A DNA stretch of 64,000 bases, from positions 124,001 through 188,000 of the forward strand of contig DAOUMV010000013.1 of NCBI GenBank assembly GCA_034408935.1, in the 5' to 3' direction. The stretch is from DAOUMF01 sp034408935. Its GTDB lineage: Bacteria > Chloroflexota > Dehalococcoidia > SM23-28-2 > RBG-16-64-32. Shown in pieces: positions 25,116 through 33,982 of this stretch; within the stretch, counting starts at the first letter, position 1, and the number at the start of each line of letters is the position of its first letter. A program made the translations under genes and the position numbers. Under the pieces are notes generated by a model. The model was not told the DNA's origin. It did not search any database and saw only the letters and a list, made by a program, of their open reading frames with translations.

Positions 25116-25494
25116 GCCTCACACCCCCTCCCTCTAAACAAGACTCGGAGCGCGTTCCTTTTGCCGCTCCGGCCGTCTGATGGAAAACTCGGCGGCCGCC
25201 CCATCTAACGGCCTCGTAGCCTCAGGAGGCACCCGCGTGGTATTCCTAGCAAGCTCAGGCGGCGGCGTCAATGTCGCCATCTAGGTCGTTGTCCACGCCG
25301 TCGGTGCAGCTCCCGTGCTGGCGGCTTGTGTTGGACGGGTTTCAACGGGGCCTAGGCGCGCCACCAAACTCCAGACGCCGAGATCGTGTGGGCCATCCAT
25401 CTCCGCCCTCCGCCTGCTTTCTCCCAGACCCTTGACAGCCCTCCAGGCATTGGTCGAGCATGGATGGGCGGTAAGCTGACAGGGGAGGTGCACT
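25116..25494. other. Mostly non-coding interval
   Basis: Contains a TTGACA at about 25432 ahead of the cupin gene (its -10 is weak) and a 34-codon Gly/Ser/Val-rich frame at about 25180-25284 with no ribosome site, which I do not call. Confidence 0.45.
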
Positions 25495-25860
25495 GTGAAG
25501 GTACGCAACTGTCGTGAGGTAGCGGCGGACACGGAGGTCCCCGGTGTCGCCCTGAGGACTGTCATCTCTTCAGAGGAAGCGCCCCGGTTCTCGATGAGGG
25601 TCTTGGAGGTGGCAGTTGGTGGTTCGACACCATTCCATACCCACGACTGGGAACACGAAGTCTTCATCCTCTCCGGGCAGGGCAAGGTACGCGGTCCCGA
25701 CAGCGAACGACACCTGTCTCCCGACGACGCGGTGTTTGTGCCGCCGGGCGAGGAGCACTGCTTCACCAATACCGGAGGCGATATCTTCCGCTTTGTCTGC
25801 TGCATCCCCCACGCCAGGGAGGTCGAACCGGACAAGCCGTCCAGCAGCGGTAAGGGGTAG
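25495..25860 (+). CDS. Cupin-domain protein
   Basis: 121 residues with a complete cupin metal site: motif 1 GGSTPFHTHDWEHEVFILSG (HTH, Glu, then the second-strand residues) and motif 2 PPGEEHCFTNTG with His. GTG start behind GGGGAGG. A mononuclear metal beta-barrel, enzyme or small-molecule sensor. Directly upstream of the selenoprotein gene but ended 100 bp before that gene's own promoter. Confidence 0.85.
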   Translation: MKVRNCREVAADTEVPGVALRTVISSEEAPRFSMRVLEVAVGGSTPFHTHDWEHEVFILSGQGKVRGPDSERHLSPDDAVFVPPGEEHCFTNTGGDIFRFVCCIPHAREVEPDKPSSSGKG

Positions 25861-25920
25861 GTAGTCCGGCCTCCGACTCAGGCGCATTCGCCCTCCCTTT
25901 GGGCAGCTCCTCGAAGTGGC

Positions 25921-25962
25921 CTGCTGACACCGGTACGCGGCGTCAGCAGGCGAGGGTATAAT
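25921..25962 (+). promoter_or_regulatory. Promoter and inverted-repeat operator candidate of the selenoprotein gene
   Basis: Perfect TATAAT at 25957-25962. Over the -35 zone lies a perfect 8-bp inverted repeat CTGCTGAC (25921-25928) / GTCAGCAG (25942-25949) with a 13-nt spacer. No good TTGACA, which suits an activator- or repressor-dependent promoter. Confidence 0.5.
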
Positions 25963-26042
25963 CGCCCTGGAGAAGGAAAGAGCGTCGGACCACCCCTCGA
26001 CCGTGCTTGTGGGGACGCCAGGGAAGGGAAAGGTAGGGAGCC

Positions 26043-26480
26043 ATGCAGCCGAACCCAGCCCAGCAGTTGCTAGCCCGTGGCTACGATTGATCGGAGGCCG
26101 TGTTGCTGGCCGTGTGCCAGGAGTCAGGGATAGAGAACGAGGCCATTCCCCGGATCGCCAGCGGCTTCGGTGGTGGTATTGGCGGCACGGGGGCTGTCTG
26201 CGGTGCCGTCGTCGGTGCCGTGATGAGCATCGGCCTCAAGCGCGGACGGGACCTGCCGTCGGAAGATCGCTTTGGCACATGGCGTCTGGTGCAGGAGTTT
26301 CGTCGCCGCTTCGAGGCCGAGATGGGGCACATCTGCTGCCATGAGCTGACGGGTGTGGACCTGAGCACGGAGGAGGGCCAGAAACAGTTCTGGAGCTCCG
26401 GCGTGCCGATGCGCGTCTGCCTGCCCGCCGGTGGTACGGCGTACCGGCTGGCATTGGAGCTTCTGAAGGAGCCCTCGTGA
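26043..26480 (+). CDS. C_GCAxxG_C_C-family selenoprotein (in-frame TGA = Sec16)
   Basis: 145 residues if TGA at 26088-26090 is read as selenocysteine. The frame runs ATG-15 codons-TGA-129 codons-stop. N-terminal QQLLARGYD-U-SEAVLLAVCQ corresponds to the GYNCAQAVL start of the family, with the TGA exactly at the first conserved Cys. Then ASGFGGGIGGTGAVCGAVVG (the CGAxxG motif), GLKRGRD, ICCHELTGVDLST and a last Cys in RVCLPAGG. GGGAG precedes ATG at 26043. The downstream half alone (26100 on) lacks the redox-active first residue. Family members are putative thiol/selenol redox proteins of unknown substrate. selA is in the same window. Confidence 0.85.
26088..26120 (+). promoter_or_regulatory. 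Sec codon and bacterial SECIS-like hairpin
   Basis: TGA at 26088-26090; stem CTGGC (26106-26110) / GCCAG (26116-26120) with pentaloop CGTGT. The loop starts 21 nt after the TGA and its second base is G. Published bacterial SECIS models need a small apical loop with an early G at about 16-37 nt from the UGA. Confidence 0.75.
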
Positions 26481-26915
26481 CAGGCCGCTGGTAGGCCACA
26501 AAGCGCTGCCGCCCGAGGCTGATCCGCCTCTGGTGGGCGCCTGGGGTAGGGGTTGCCCTCTGGCTGATGAACGCCGATGAGCAGTCGCTACCTTGCGTTG
26601 TGAGCCGGCCTCACCACAAATCTGACGACCCAACCGCCTCCCTGCCCAGACACCAATAGGTCGTCGAGGCTGATTTGGGTTCAGCGGAGCCAGTCTAGGC
26701 CCGCCGCGACTTCGCCGCGTACGGGCTACCGACACCGGTGACCAAGAAGCCGCCACATTGTGGCTTGGGCTGGGCGACCGTCAACGGGGGACGGCCTTCA
26801 CTGAACGTCAACGAGTTCCAAACCTAGCGCCCACCGGCCAGAGCTTAACGGCTTCTCCTCCATTCCGTCTTGCCATTTGACCAGCGATGATCCCGGGCGA
26901 AGAGAGGGTGATCGA
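26481..26915. other. Non-coding interval
   Basis: No convincing gene. At about 26750-26790 lies a degenerate minus-strand relative of the promoter repeat (TTGACG and CCAGCCCA retained, -10 not). Confidence 0.5.
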
Positions 26916-27137
26916 ATGATAGACCTCATGCTGCAGTTCCAGGCACGTGCGAATCTAGCTGAAAAGGACCGAGAGGCAAGAGCAGCTCTCCGGGCCAGCG
27001 AGGCCAGGAGTGGCCCTCGCGGCTCGACGGCCGGGTTCGCCGGCCGCCTGGCTCAGTTGGGCACCCGGGTGAACCGCATGACAGCTCGTTTCTGGCTGCC
27101 TGGCGGATTACGCAGCCCGCCCGTGAACGAATCATAG
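26916..27137 (+). CDS. Small hypothetical protein (73 residues)
   Basis: ATG follows GAGAGGGTG by 5 nt. Starts MIDLMLQFQARANLAEKDRE, a charged amphipathic helix, then a Gly/Arg-rich C-terminal half. No known motif; called on ribosome site and composition. Confidence 0.45.
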   Translation: MIDLMLQFQARANLAEKDREARAALRASEARSGPRGSTAGFAGRLAQLGTRVNRMTARFWLPGGLRSPPVNES

Positions 27138-27431
27138 GCATGGGCAGCCGGGGAGTGGCACGAAGACAGACGGTAGGACGCCCACGGACCTGCCGAGGGC
27201 ACCTGCGACAGATCTAGAGAGGAGAAGAGCAGTCTAGGCCGCTCCTCCTTCCTATTTCGGGACCGGCTGGCCGCGCGCTCTCCTGGCCTTTACCAAACCT
27301 AAACTGATTCTTTACCGCTCCTTATCCTCTTTGTACGCAGCTCTTCTCTGTTCTCACGTCTCCTGCTGCAGCAATGCCGATCGTGGCGAAATATCGCACG
27401 AAGGGACGACACTAGAGAGAACTCGCAAGCC
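27138..27431. other. Non-coding interval before the HD-GYP gene
   Basis: No ORF or clear promoter; comparatively A+T-rich near 27290-27350. Confidence 0.4.
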
Positions 27432-28457
27432 ATGCGTCTTTTCAAATTGCGCTCACCTTCCGACGGGGCTGGGCAGGCTAGGCCGAAGCAGGAAGCCCTG
27501 ACCGAACAGATCAGCGGCGATGGGCAGCGCTTGCCTGCCCAGAGACAGGCAGGCGGTGCATCTGCCTGGCTGCTGAAGCACCGGTTGCTGTGGCTAGCCA
27601 TAATCGCGCTCACTCTGGGGGCGCTTCTCTCCGGTCCCGCCGCGAGCTTCATCCTTACCATGGCGGGCGGAGGGGCCGTCATCAACGCCGCCCTGGCCTT
27701 CCTGTTCGTGATGCTGCTCTGGGTGACGAGGCGCCACTACGAGATCATTGACAAGCAGCGGGATGAATTCCTGGGCCGCGCCGAACGCCTCGAGAAGAGC
27801 TACGATGCCATCGTTCCCGTGCTGCTGCGCACGGCTGTCGACTTCCGCGACCAGCGAACCGCAGAGCACTCCAGTCGCCTATCGGAACTGATGGCCGTGC
27901 TGGCGCGCCACGTGGGACTGCGCAAGCAAGAGCTACACGACATCACGCTGGCGGCCACTCTGCACGACATCGGCGGGCTGGGCATGGCCGAGGCCGTGCT
28001 GTCCAAGCCGGGCTCCCTGAGCGACGAAGAGCGGACGCAGATTAGAGAGCATCCCAGGATGGGCTACGAGATCCTGAAGGGCATAGATTTCCTGCATGGC
28101 TTCCTGAAGGGCGCGGCGGAGATTATCTACGCTCACCACGAGAGGTACGACGGCACCGGCTATCCCCGGGGACTAGCTGGCGACAAGATACCTCTGGGTG
28201 CGCGGCTCCTCGCACTGGTGGACACTTACGACGCCATTACGTCCCCGCGTCCGTACCGAAGGGCCAGATCTCACGACGAAGCCGTACAGGAGATCGAGAG
28301 GCACAGCGGCACGCAGTTCGACCCTGAAGTTGTGGCGGCCTTCCTGAAAGCCAATGAACAGGGCTTGATCCAGCGCGTCAACCGAGAGCGGGACGAAAAC
28401 GACGCTTCCCGAGCGGATAGCCAAGTACGCTTGGGACGAAGATCGATCTCCACCTAG
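27432..28457 (+). CDS. Membrane HD-GYP-domain protein (putative c-di-GMP phosphodiesterase)
   Basis: 341 residues. Two membrane helices at about 55-78 and 82-100 are followed by a short coiled coil (IIDKQRDEFLGRAERLEKSY) and an HD-GYP domain: RTAEHSSRLSEL, the metal motif ATLHDIGGLGM, HPRMGYEILKG, HHERYDGTGYPRGL (the GYP element) and DTYDAITSPRPYR. The catalytic set is complete, so hydrolysis of cyclic di-GMP or a related signal is likely. Stands alone; no GGDEF gene in the window. Weak ribosome site before ATG. Confidence 0.9.
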   Translation: MRLFKLRSPSDGAGQARPKQEALTEQISGDGQRLPAQRQAGGASAWLLKHRLLWLAIIALTLGALLSGPAASFILTMAGGGAVINAALAFLFVMLLWVTRRHYEIIDKQRDEFLGRAERLEKSYDAIVPVLLRTAVDFRDQRTAEHSSRLSELMAVLARHVGLRKQELHDITLAATLHDIGGLGMAEAVLSKPGSLSDEERTQIREHPRMGYEILKGIDFLHGFLKGAAEIIYAHHERYDGTGYPRGLAGDKIPLGARLLALVDTYDAITSPRPYRRARSHDEAVQEIERHSGTQFDPEVVAAFLKANEQGLIQRVNRERDENDASRADSQVRLGRRSIST

Positions 28458-28674
28458 AAGGGTAACTCCTCCCCCTCCGAGCGCTTCTCCGGCGCCCTGA
28501 GTTTGCGCCCCTCGCGCCCGGCTTGCGGAAGCGCGCTGTTCTAAGCCTGCCATAGGGATAGTTCCTTACTACGTCTTGTATCCCCTCCGGTCCACATGGC
28601 GCCGCCGTGTTCGGGGCGCGCCCCAGCCCGATTAGTGGCCCTCCAACGAACTCAGAATGTGCAGGTTTTGCGGA

Positions 28675-28683
28675 TGCTATACT
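28675..28683 (+). promoter_or_regulatory. Extended -10 promoter of argF
   Basis: TGC-TATACT, an extended -10; -35 not evident. Confidence 0.5.
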
Positions 28684-28800
28684 TGATTTGCACGAACCCG
28701 CTAGAGGCGGGTAAGCCCGGTTCGTAGCCGAGCAGGGCTGCGGCCCCGCCATAGGCGCACAAGCCCTGGCCCGCGGGGGCTACGGGGCGGACGAAAAAGG

Positions 28801-28838
28801 GCAGACCTGAAGCCTGCCTGCCGGCAGGCAGGGTCTGC
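28801..28838 (+). repeat. Palindromic hairpin in the argF leader
   Basis: GCAGACC (28801-28807) pairs with GGTCTGC (28832-28838) around a perfect 20-nt palindrome of CCTGCCTGCC/GGCAGGCAGG (28813-28832). Related palindromes occur near 41403 and 60670, so it may be a dispersed repeat rather than a dedicated switch. Confidence 0.6.
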
Positions 28839-28877
28839 AGCCACGATAAGTGCGATCGACTGTCCGGAGGTGTAGCT

Positions 28878-29801
28878 TTGCGCGGCCGCGACCTGCTATC
28901 AATCGCTGATCTTTCGCCTGAGGGACTGGCGCGCGTGCTGAAAACGGCGCGCGTGCTGAAGGGCAGCGGCCCTCAGTCGCTCGCGGCGGGGAAGACACTG
29001 GCGCTGGTCTTCGAGAAACCTTCGCTGCGAACCCGCGTTTCCTTTGATGTGGCGATGCGACAGTTGGGAGGCGACTGCATATACCTGTCGCCGGCAGAAG
29101 TTGGACTGGGCACGCGGGAGCCGGTGGAGGACGTGGCCCGCGTGCTCGGCCGCTACGTGGACTGCGTCGCCGCCCGCACCTTCGCCCACAAGACCGTGGA
29201 GGAGCTGGCCCGGTGGGCCGAAGTGCCGGTCATCAACGCGCTCTCGGACGGGGAGCATCCCTGCCAGGCCCTGGCGGATGTCCTGACGATACAGGAGAAG
29301 AAGGACCGGCTGGCCGGGGTGAGCCTGGCGTTCGTGGGCGACGGCAACAACACGGCCCGCTCCCTCTGCCTGGCGGCGGCGATGAGCGGCATGGAGTTCC
29401 GATTCGCGTCGCCGGAGGGATACAGCCTGCCCGAGGCTACGGTGGCCCGGGCGCAGGAGCTGGCCCGTGACGCCGGGGGCGCCGTCGCCTGCCTGCGCGA
29501 CCCCGAGGAGGCGGCGAAGGGGGCGATGGTCGTATACACGGACGTCTGGGCTAGCATGGGACAGGAAGAGGAGCGCGCCGCGCGAGAAGAGGCGTTCCAA
29601 GGCTATCAGGTGGACGCACGAATGATGTCGCTGGCGGCGCCGGACGCGATCTTCATGCACGACCTGCCGGCCCATCGAGGCGAGGAGGTCGCTGCTGAGG
29701 TGATCGAAGGGCCACAGTCGGTGGTGTTCGACCAGACGGAGAACCGGCTGCACGCACAGAAGGCGGCGCTGGCACTCATCCTTGGGCAGGAGGACGGCTA
29801 G
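28878..29801 (+). CDS. argF: Ornithine carbamoyltransferase
   Basis: 307 residues. Carbamoyl-phosphate motif SLRTRVSF (the STRT site reads SLRT), HPCQALAD, FVGDGNNTARSL, and a C-terminal HDLPAHRGEEV with DQTENRLHAQKA. Makes citrulline for arginine biosynthesis. The usual HCLP active-site motif reads HDLP: the codon is GAC. TTG start behind CGGAGGTG. Ends 1 bp before the cdaA start and probably leads the transcript. Confidence 0.9.
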   Translation: MRGRDLLSIADLSPEGLARVLKTARVLKGSGPQSLAAGKTLALVFEKPSLRTRVSFDVAMRQLGGDCIYLSPAEVGLGTREPVEDVARVLGRYVDCVAARTFAHKTVEELARWAEVPVINALSDGEHPCQALADVLTIQEKKDRLAGVSLAFVGDGNNTARSLCLAAAMSGMEFRFASPEGYSLPEATVARAQELARDAGGAVACLRDPEEAAKGAMVVYTDVWASMGQEEERAAREEAFQGYQVDARMMSLAAPDAIFMHDLPAHRGEEVAAEVIEGPQSVVFDQTENRLHAQKAALALILGQEDG

Positions 29802-29802
29802 C

Positions 29803-30624
29803 GTGGAGCTTTGGGACACCATACGCGATACCCTGGAGCGGTTCGAGGCGGCCAGCGTCGTCGATATCCTGACCATCTCCGCCCTGATCTACCTGGCGCT
29901 GCTCCTGCTAAAGGGCACCGCCGCGATGTCGCTGCTGCGGGGCATCGTCATAGTGCTGCTGGGAGCGGTCATCCTGGCCTCAGTGCTGGAGCTGACGGTG
30001 CTGGACTGGCTGCTGCGCAACTCGTTTCCGGCCATCCTCATCGCGATACCGATCATCTTCCAGCCGGAGATACGGCGGTTCCTGGTGCGCGTAGGGCGGA
30101 CGGGGCGCTGGCCGTGGCCGGGGCGCCATCTCTACGAGAGCATCGTGGATACGGTCGCGGACGCCGCGTTGAGCCTGTCCGCGAACCGCCACGGGGCGAT
30201 CGTGGTGCTTGAGCGGGAGGCCGGCCTGGAGGACTACGTCGACAGCGGCGTGAAGGTGGACGCGACACCCTCGAGCCGCCTGCTCCAGGGGATCTTCTAC
30301 CCCAACTCCTCCCTGCACGACGGCGCGGTCATCATCCGGGAGGACCGCATCGCCGCTGGTGGCTGCACATTGCCTCTGTCGGACCGGAGCGACCGAGAGC
30401 TAGCGGGCCTGCGCCACCGCGCCGCCATGGGCATCTCCGAGCGCACCGACGCGGTGGCGGTGGTGGTCTCCGAAGAGACAGGGGACATCTCGGTGGCGGC
30501 CAACGGCAGGATGATATCGCGACTGGACGGGCCGCGCCTGCGAGGCGTACTGCGGAGCCTGCTGGTGCCGACGAGCGAACTAGACCGGCCTGTGCGGCGA
30601 GGTCTGCGGGGACTCAGTCGATGA
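29803..30624 (+). CDS. cdaA: Diadenylate cyclase (c-di-AMP synthase, CdaA type)
   Basis: 273 residues from GTG at 29803 (AGGAGG 9 nt upstream). Three N-terminal membrane helices (about 20-90), then the DAC domain with SLHDGAVII (DGA) and GLRHRAAMGISERTDA (RHR). Produces cyclic di-AMP from two ATP at the membrane. Followed by its regulator cdaR, the conserved pair. glmM, the usual third partner, is absent; der and plsY follow instead. Confidence 0.94.
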   Translation: MELWDTIRDTLERFEAASVVDILTISALIYLALLLLKGTAAMSLLRGIVIVLLGAVILASVLELTVLDWLLRNSFPAILIAIPIIFQPEIRRFLVRVGRTGRWPWPGRHLYESIVDTVADAALSLSANRHGAIVVLEREAGLEDYVDSGVKVDATPSSRLLQGIFYPNSSLHDGAVIIREDRIAAGGCTLPLSDRSDRELAGLRHRAAMGISERTDAVAVVVSEETGDISVAANGRMISRLDGPRLRGVLRSLLVPTSELDRPVRRGLRGLSR

Positions 30625-30640
30625 CAGAGGGCGGAGGGAC

Positions 30641-31909
30641 ATGGAACGGTTGAGGCAGCTTCTGGAAGAGGCGCTGGCTTTCCTACGAGGGCTCGTGTGG
30701 CCGGTGGTGACATCGGTGCGCGGGAACCTGGGGCTGGCGGCTTTCTCCATCGTCTTGGGGTTCGCCCTGTGGATATTCGTCACCGACACGGAGAGCCCAA
30801 CCCGTTCCGGAGTCCTGCCCTTCGACATAGCGGTGGAGACGGTGAACGTGCCGGGAGACCTGGCCCTGGCGGCGTCGCCGGTCAACGTACGGGTGAGGGT
30901 AGATGTGGCCGACGACGTATGGAGCACCCTTTCTGCCGCAGACTTCAAGGGGACTGTCGACCTAGACGGACTTCAGGCGGGCGCCTACGACCTACCCGTG
31001 CAAGTGGAGCCGCTGACCGGCCGCGGCGGCCTGAGGGTGACGGAGGTGATACCAGACACGGTTGAGGTGGAGCTGAAGAGCCTATTCAGCAAGTCCGTGT
31101 CGGTCACGCCGAAGCTGGAGGGCAGCCCCCCCAAAGGTTACGAGGCCGGAACCCCTGAGATTGACGCCGAGACGGTGCTGGTAACGGGAACCCAGGACCG
31201 GGTCAGCCTGGTGAACCAAGTGGTGGCCAGGCTAGACCTCAGCGCCCGCACAGAGAACCTCACCCAGGCGGTGCGTCTAGAGGCCCTGGATTCGCGGGGC
31301 AACCCGGTCACCGAGGTGTCGCTGGAGCCCAGCGTGGTCAACGCCTCGATAAAGATAACGCAGGAGGAGTTCAGCGCTCCCCTGGCCATCAGGCCCGCCG
31401 TGACCGGCTCCCCTGCCACCGGCTTTGAGGTAGTCAGCGTCAGCGTCGACCCTGCCGTGACCGAAGTGTTCGGGCCTCCATCTTTCATCGCAGAGGCGGC
31501 AGCCATCCGCACGCAGCCGGTCGACATAAGCGAGGCGGCCGATGACGTCGTGCTGACGGTATCGCTGGACCTGCCGCCGGACGTGAGCGTCAGTGGCGGC
31601 ACAAGCGTCACGGTGACCGTGGACATCGAGCCCGCCCAGGGGAGGCGAACGCTGGCAGCGACCGCCGTCGCCGTGGGGCTGGACGACGGTCTCAGCCTCA
31701 GCGGCGCCCTGCCGCTCGTCGAGGTGGAACTGCTGGGCGAGCTGCCGACGCTGCGCGCGCTCCGCCCCAATGACATCGCTGCCACCGTCAACCTATCGGG
31801 ACTGGGAGAGGGCGCGCACTCCGTCAACGTGAGCGTCTCCGCGCCCGCCGATACGCTGGTGGCGAACGTCTCCCCGGAGACGGTTGAGATCACGCTGGAG
31901 CCGAGGTAG
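30641..31909 (+). CDS. cdaR: CdaR/YbbR-domain regulator of CdaA
   Basis: 422 residues. One N-terminal membrane helix (about 30-50, LAAFSIVLGFALWIFVTDTE) with the remainder outside the membrane as four YbbR-type beta repeats with PxTVEVEL/ PxxVxV signatures. YbbR proteins bind and modulate CdaA. Located 16 bp after cdaA. Confidence 0.9.
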   Translation: MERLRQLLEEALAFLRGLVWPVVTSVRGNLGLAAFSIVLGFALWIFVTDTESPTRSGVLPFDIAVETVNVPGDLALAASPVNVRVRVDVADDVWSTLSAADFKGTVDLDGLQAGAYDLPVQVEPLTGRGGLRVTEVIPDTVEVELKSLFSKSVSVTPKLEGSPPKGYEAGTPEIDAETVLVTGTQDRVSLVNQVVARLDLSARTENLTQAVRLEALDSRGNPVTEVSLEPSVVNASIKITQEEFSAPLAIRPAVTGSPATGFEVVSVSVDPAVTEVFGPPSFIAEAAAIRTQPVDISEAADDVVLTVSLDLPPDVSVSGGTSVTVTVDIEPAQGRRTLAATAVAVGLDDGLSLSGALPLVEVELLGELPTLRALRPNDIAATVNLSGLGEGAHSVNVSVSAPADTLVANVSPETVEITLEPR

Positions 31910-31911
31910 GT

Positions 31912-33273
31912 GTGGCCCGCACGAAGCCCCGCCCGCTCGCGACCGGAAGCGTCACCGCTAGGCCGGTGGTCGCCATCGTGGGGCGACCCAACGTCGGCAA
32001 GTCCACCCTGTTTAACCGTCTCATAGCCGGCCGCCGGGCGATCGTATCAGAGGTCTCCGGGACGACGCGGGACCGCCTGTATGGAGAGGCCCAGATGGGA
32101 TGGCTCTCCTTTGCGGTCATCGACACCGGCGGGCTCGTTCCCAGCGCAGACGAAGGCTACCCGGCGCTGATTCGCCTCCAGGTCGAGACGGCGATGACGG
32201 AAGCGGACGTGATCCTTTTTCTCGTCGATGCCGTGTCCGGAGCGACGCCGCCGGACGAGGAGATCGCGCATCTCCTGCGGCGCACGGACAAGCCCGTGCT
32301 CCTCATAGCCAACAAGGCGGACAACGATGCCCGCCGCGAGGCCGCCGCGGAGTTCTACAGCCTGGCGTTGGGCGACCCCATCCCGGTGAGCGCCTACCAC
32401 GGCATCGGCCTGGGCGACCTTCGCGAGCGGCTGGAAGCGCTGCTACCGCCAACAGAGGGGGAGGCACCGACGGAGGCGCTGCGCCTGGCCATCGTGGGAC
32501 GACCTAACGTGGGCAAGTCCGCCCTGGTCAACGCCATCCTGGGACGGGAGCGGGTGCTGGTGAGCGCCGAGCCCGGGACTACCCGCGATGCGGTGGACAC
32601 CCCGTTCGATTACGAGGGGAAGCGGCTGCTGTTAATCGATACGGCAGGCATCCGCCGCCGCGGCCGCATCGCCCGCGGCATCGAAAAGTACAGCGTCCTG
32701 CGGGCGGAGCAGGCGCTGACGCGGGCCGACATCGGTCTGCTTGTGCTGGACGCGTCGGAGGCGATGGCGGCCCAGGATCTGCACATCGCGGGCTACGTCG
32801 CCGACGCCCACAAGGGGCTCATCGTGGTCGCCAACAAGTGGGACCTCATGGAGGACACGGAAGAGAGCCGGGAGGAGTTCGCCCGCCGGGCGCTGCGCCG
32901 GCTGCGGTTCGCCCCTTGGGCGCCACTGGCGTTCGTTTCAGCCAAGACCGGCCTCAACATCGACGGCCTGCTGGATGTAGTGCTGGAGGTGAGCGACAGC
33001 CGCTTCCTTCGGGTGCCCACAGGTGAGCTGAACGCGGCGGTGCAGAAGGCAGTGGCGGAGCACCGCCCGCCCTCCAAAGGCCGCCGCGTGCTGCGTCTCC
33101 TCTACGTCACCCAGGCGGAGGTGAACCCGCCCACGTTCGTCTTCTTCGTGAGCGACGCCAGCCTGCTACACTTCTCGTATCGGCGGTACTTGGAGAAGGC
33201 CCTGCGGAGGGCTTTCCGGTTCGAGGGAACGGCCATCCGGCTCATCTTCCGCAGCAGAGGCGGGATTCAGTGA
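31912..33273 (+). CDS. der: Ribosome assembly GTPase Der (EngA)
   Basis: 453 residues, two tandem G domains. Domain 1: GRPNVGKSTLFNRL, SGTTRDRL, DTGG, NKAD. Domain 2: GRPNVGKSALVNAI, PGTTRDAV, DTAGIRRRGRI, NKWD. A C-terminal KH-like domain ends in RLIFRSRG. Needed for 50S subunit maturation. GTG start 2 bp after cdaR. Confidence 0.97.
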   Translation: MARTKPRPLATGSVTARPVVAIVGRPNVGKSTLFNRLIAGRRAIVSEVSGTTRDRLYGEAQMGWLSFAVIDTGGLVPSADEGYPALIRLQVETAMTEADVILFLVDAVSGATPPDEEIAHLLRRTDKPVLLIANKADNDARREAAAEFYSLALGDPIPVSAYHGIGLGDLRERLEALLPPTEGEAPTEALRLAIVGRPNVGKSALVNAILGRERVLVSAEPGTTRDAVDTPFDYEGKRLLLIDTAGIRRRGRIARGIEKYSVLRAEQALTRADIGLLVLDASEAMAAQDLHIAGYVADAHKGLIVVANKWDLMEDTEESREEFARRALRRLRFAPWAPLAFVSAKTGLNIDGLLDVVLEVSDSRFLRVPTGELNAAVQKAVAEHRPPSKGRRVLRLLYVTQAEVNPPTFVFFVSDASLLHFSYRRYLEKALRRAFRFEGTAIRLIFRSRGGIQ

Positions 33274-33917
33274 TCCTTGAGTTCGCAGCGGTCATCGCTG
33301 TGTCATATCTGGTAGGGTCGATCCCGTTCGGATACATAGCGGGGCGTGTCCTCAAGGGGATCGACGTCCGCGATTTCGGCAGCGGCGCCACGGGAGCGAC
33401 GAACGTGATGCGAACCGTGGGTAGGGGGCCGTTCGTGCTCGTCCTGCTGGCCGATGCCCTGAAGGGCTACGTGCTAGTCCTCGTTACCTGGTTCCTATTC
33501 GAGTCGCACGACCTTCAGGTGGCGGCCGGGCTAGCCGTGGTGCTGGGCCACGACTTCCCGTTGTACATCGGCTTTCGGGGGGGCCGCGGGGTGGCCACCT
33601 CCTTCGGGGTATACGCTGCGCTGGCGATGCCGGTGAGCGTGAGCCTGCTGGCGGCGGGACTGTTCATCATCCTTACATTCCGCTATATGTCCCTGATGTC
33701 GATAATCACGGTGCCGCTGGGCGCGCTGGCGCTGCTGATGCTGGCGGTTGTGCAGGGCGGCGACCACTACACCTACTCCAAAGTCGTGTTCGGGGCCTTC
33801 GCCACCGCGCTCGTGCTGCTGCGACACGAGGGCAACATCCGCCGCCTGGTGCAGGGGACGGAGCCCAAGCTGGGCAAGGGCGGCGAGCGTCGGAAGGCGG
33901 CGCCGACGCGGGGCTGA
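33270..33917 (+). CDS. plsY: Acyl-phosphate glycerol-3-phosphate acyltransferase
   Basis: 215 residues, five or more membrane helices. Seen: GSIPFGYIAGR, DFGSGATGATNVMRT (glycerol-phosphate loop, with Ala in place of the common Asn), ADALKGYV and GHDFPLYIGFRGGRGVATS. First acylation step of phospholipid synthesis, using acyl-phosphate from PlsX. Start overlaps the der stop by 4 bp. A hydrophilic Lys/Arg tail closes it. Confidence 0.95.
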   Translation: MILEFAAVIAVSYLVGSIPFGYIAGRVLKGIDVRDFGSGATGATNVMRTVGRGPFVLVLLADALKGYVLVLVTWFLFESHDLQVAAGLAVVLGHDFPLYIGFRGGRGVATSFGVYAALAMPVSVSLLAAGLFIILTFRYMSLMSIITVPLGALALLMLAVVQGGDHYTYSKVVFGAFATALVLLRHEGNIRRLVQGTEPKLGKGGERRKAAPTRG

Positions 33918-33982
33918 GGGGCCAAACGCTTATCTGCGTTGTAGAATGGCAGTGCAGGCATTACGGCCTGCAGAGTGCTGTC

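Larger units (their letters stand above)
28458..28877. other. Non-coding interval with argF leader
   Basis: First 200 bp featureless. From about 28690 an argF leader of ~190 nt folds readily: CGAACC...GGTTCG enclosing CCCGC/GCGGG at about 28694-28724, and a long hairpin at 28801-28838 ending 40 nt before the start. No known riboswitch class recognised. Confidence 0.45.

Noticed and set aside
26124..26756. 210-codon minus-strand ORF opposite the selenoprotein
   Set aside because: Composition is a shadow; only a degenerate promoter relative precedes it.
28690..28870. tRNA or known riboswitch in the argF leader (GGTTCG present)
   Set aside because: No cloverleaf can be drawn and no T-box, PyrR or other known signature is visible.
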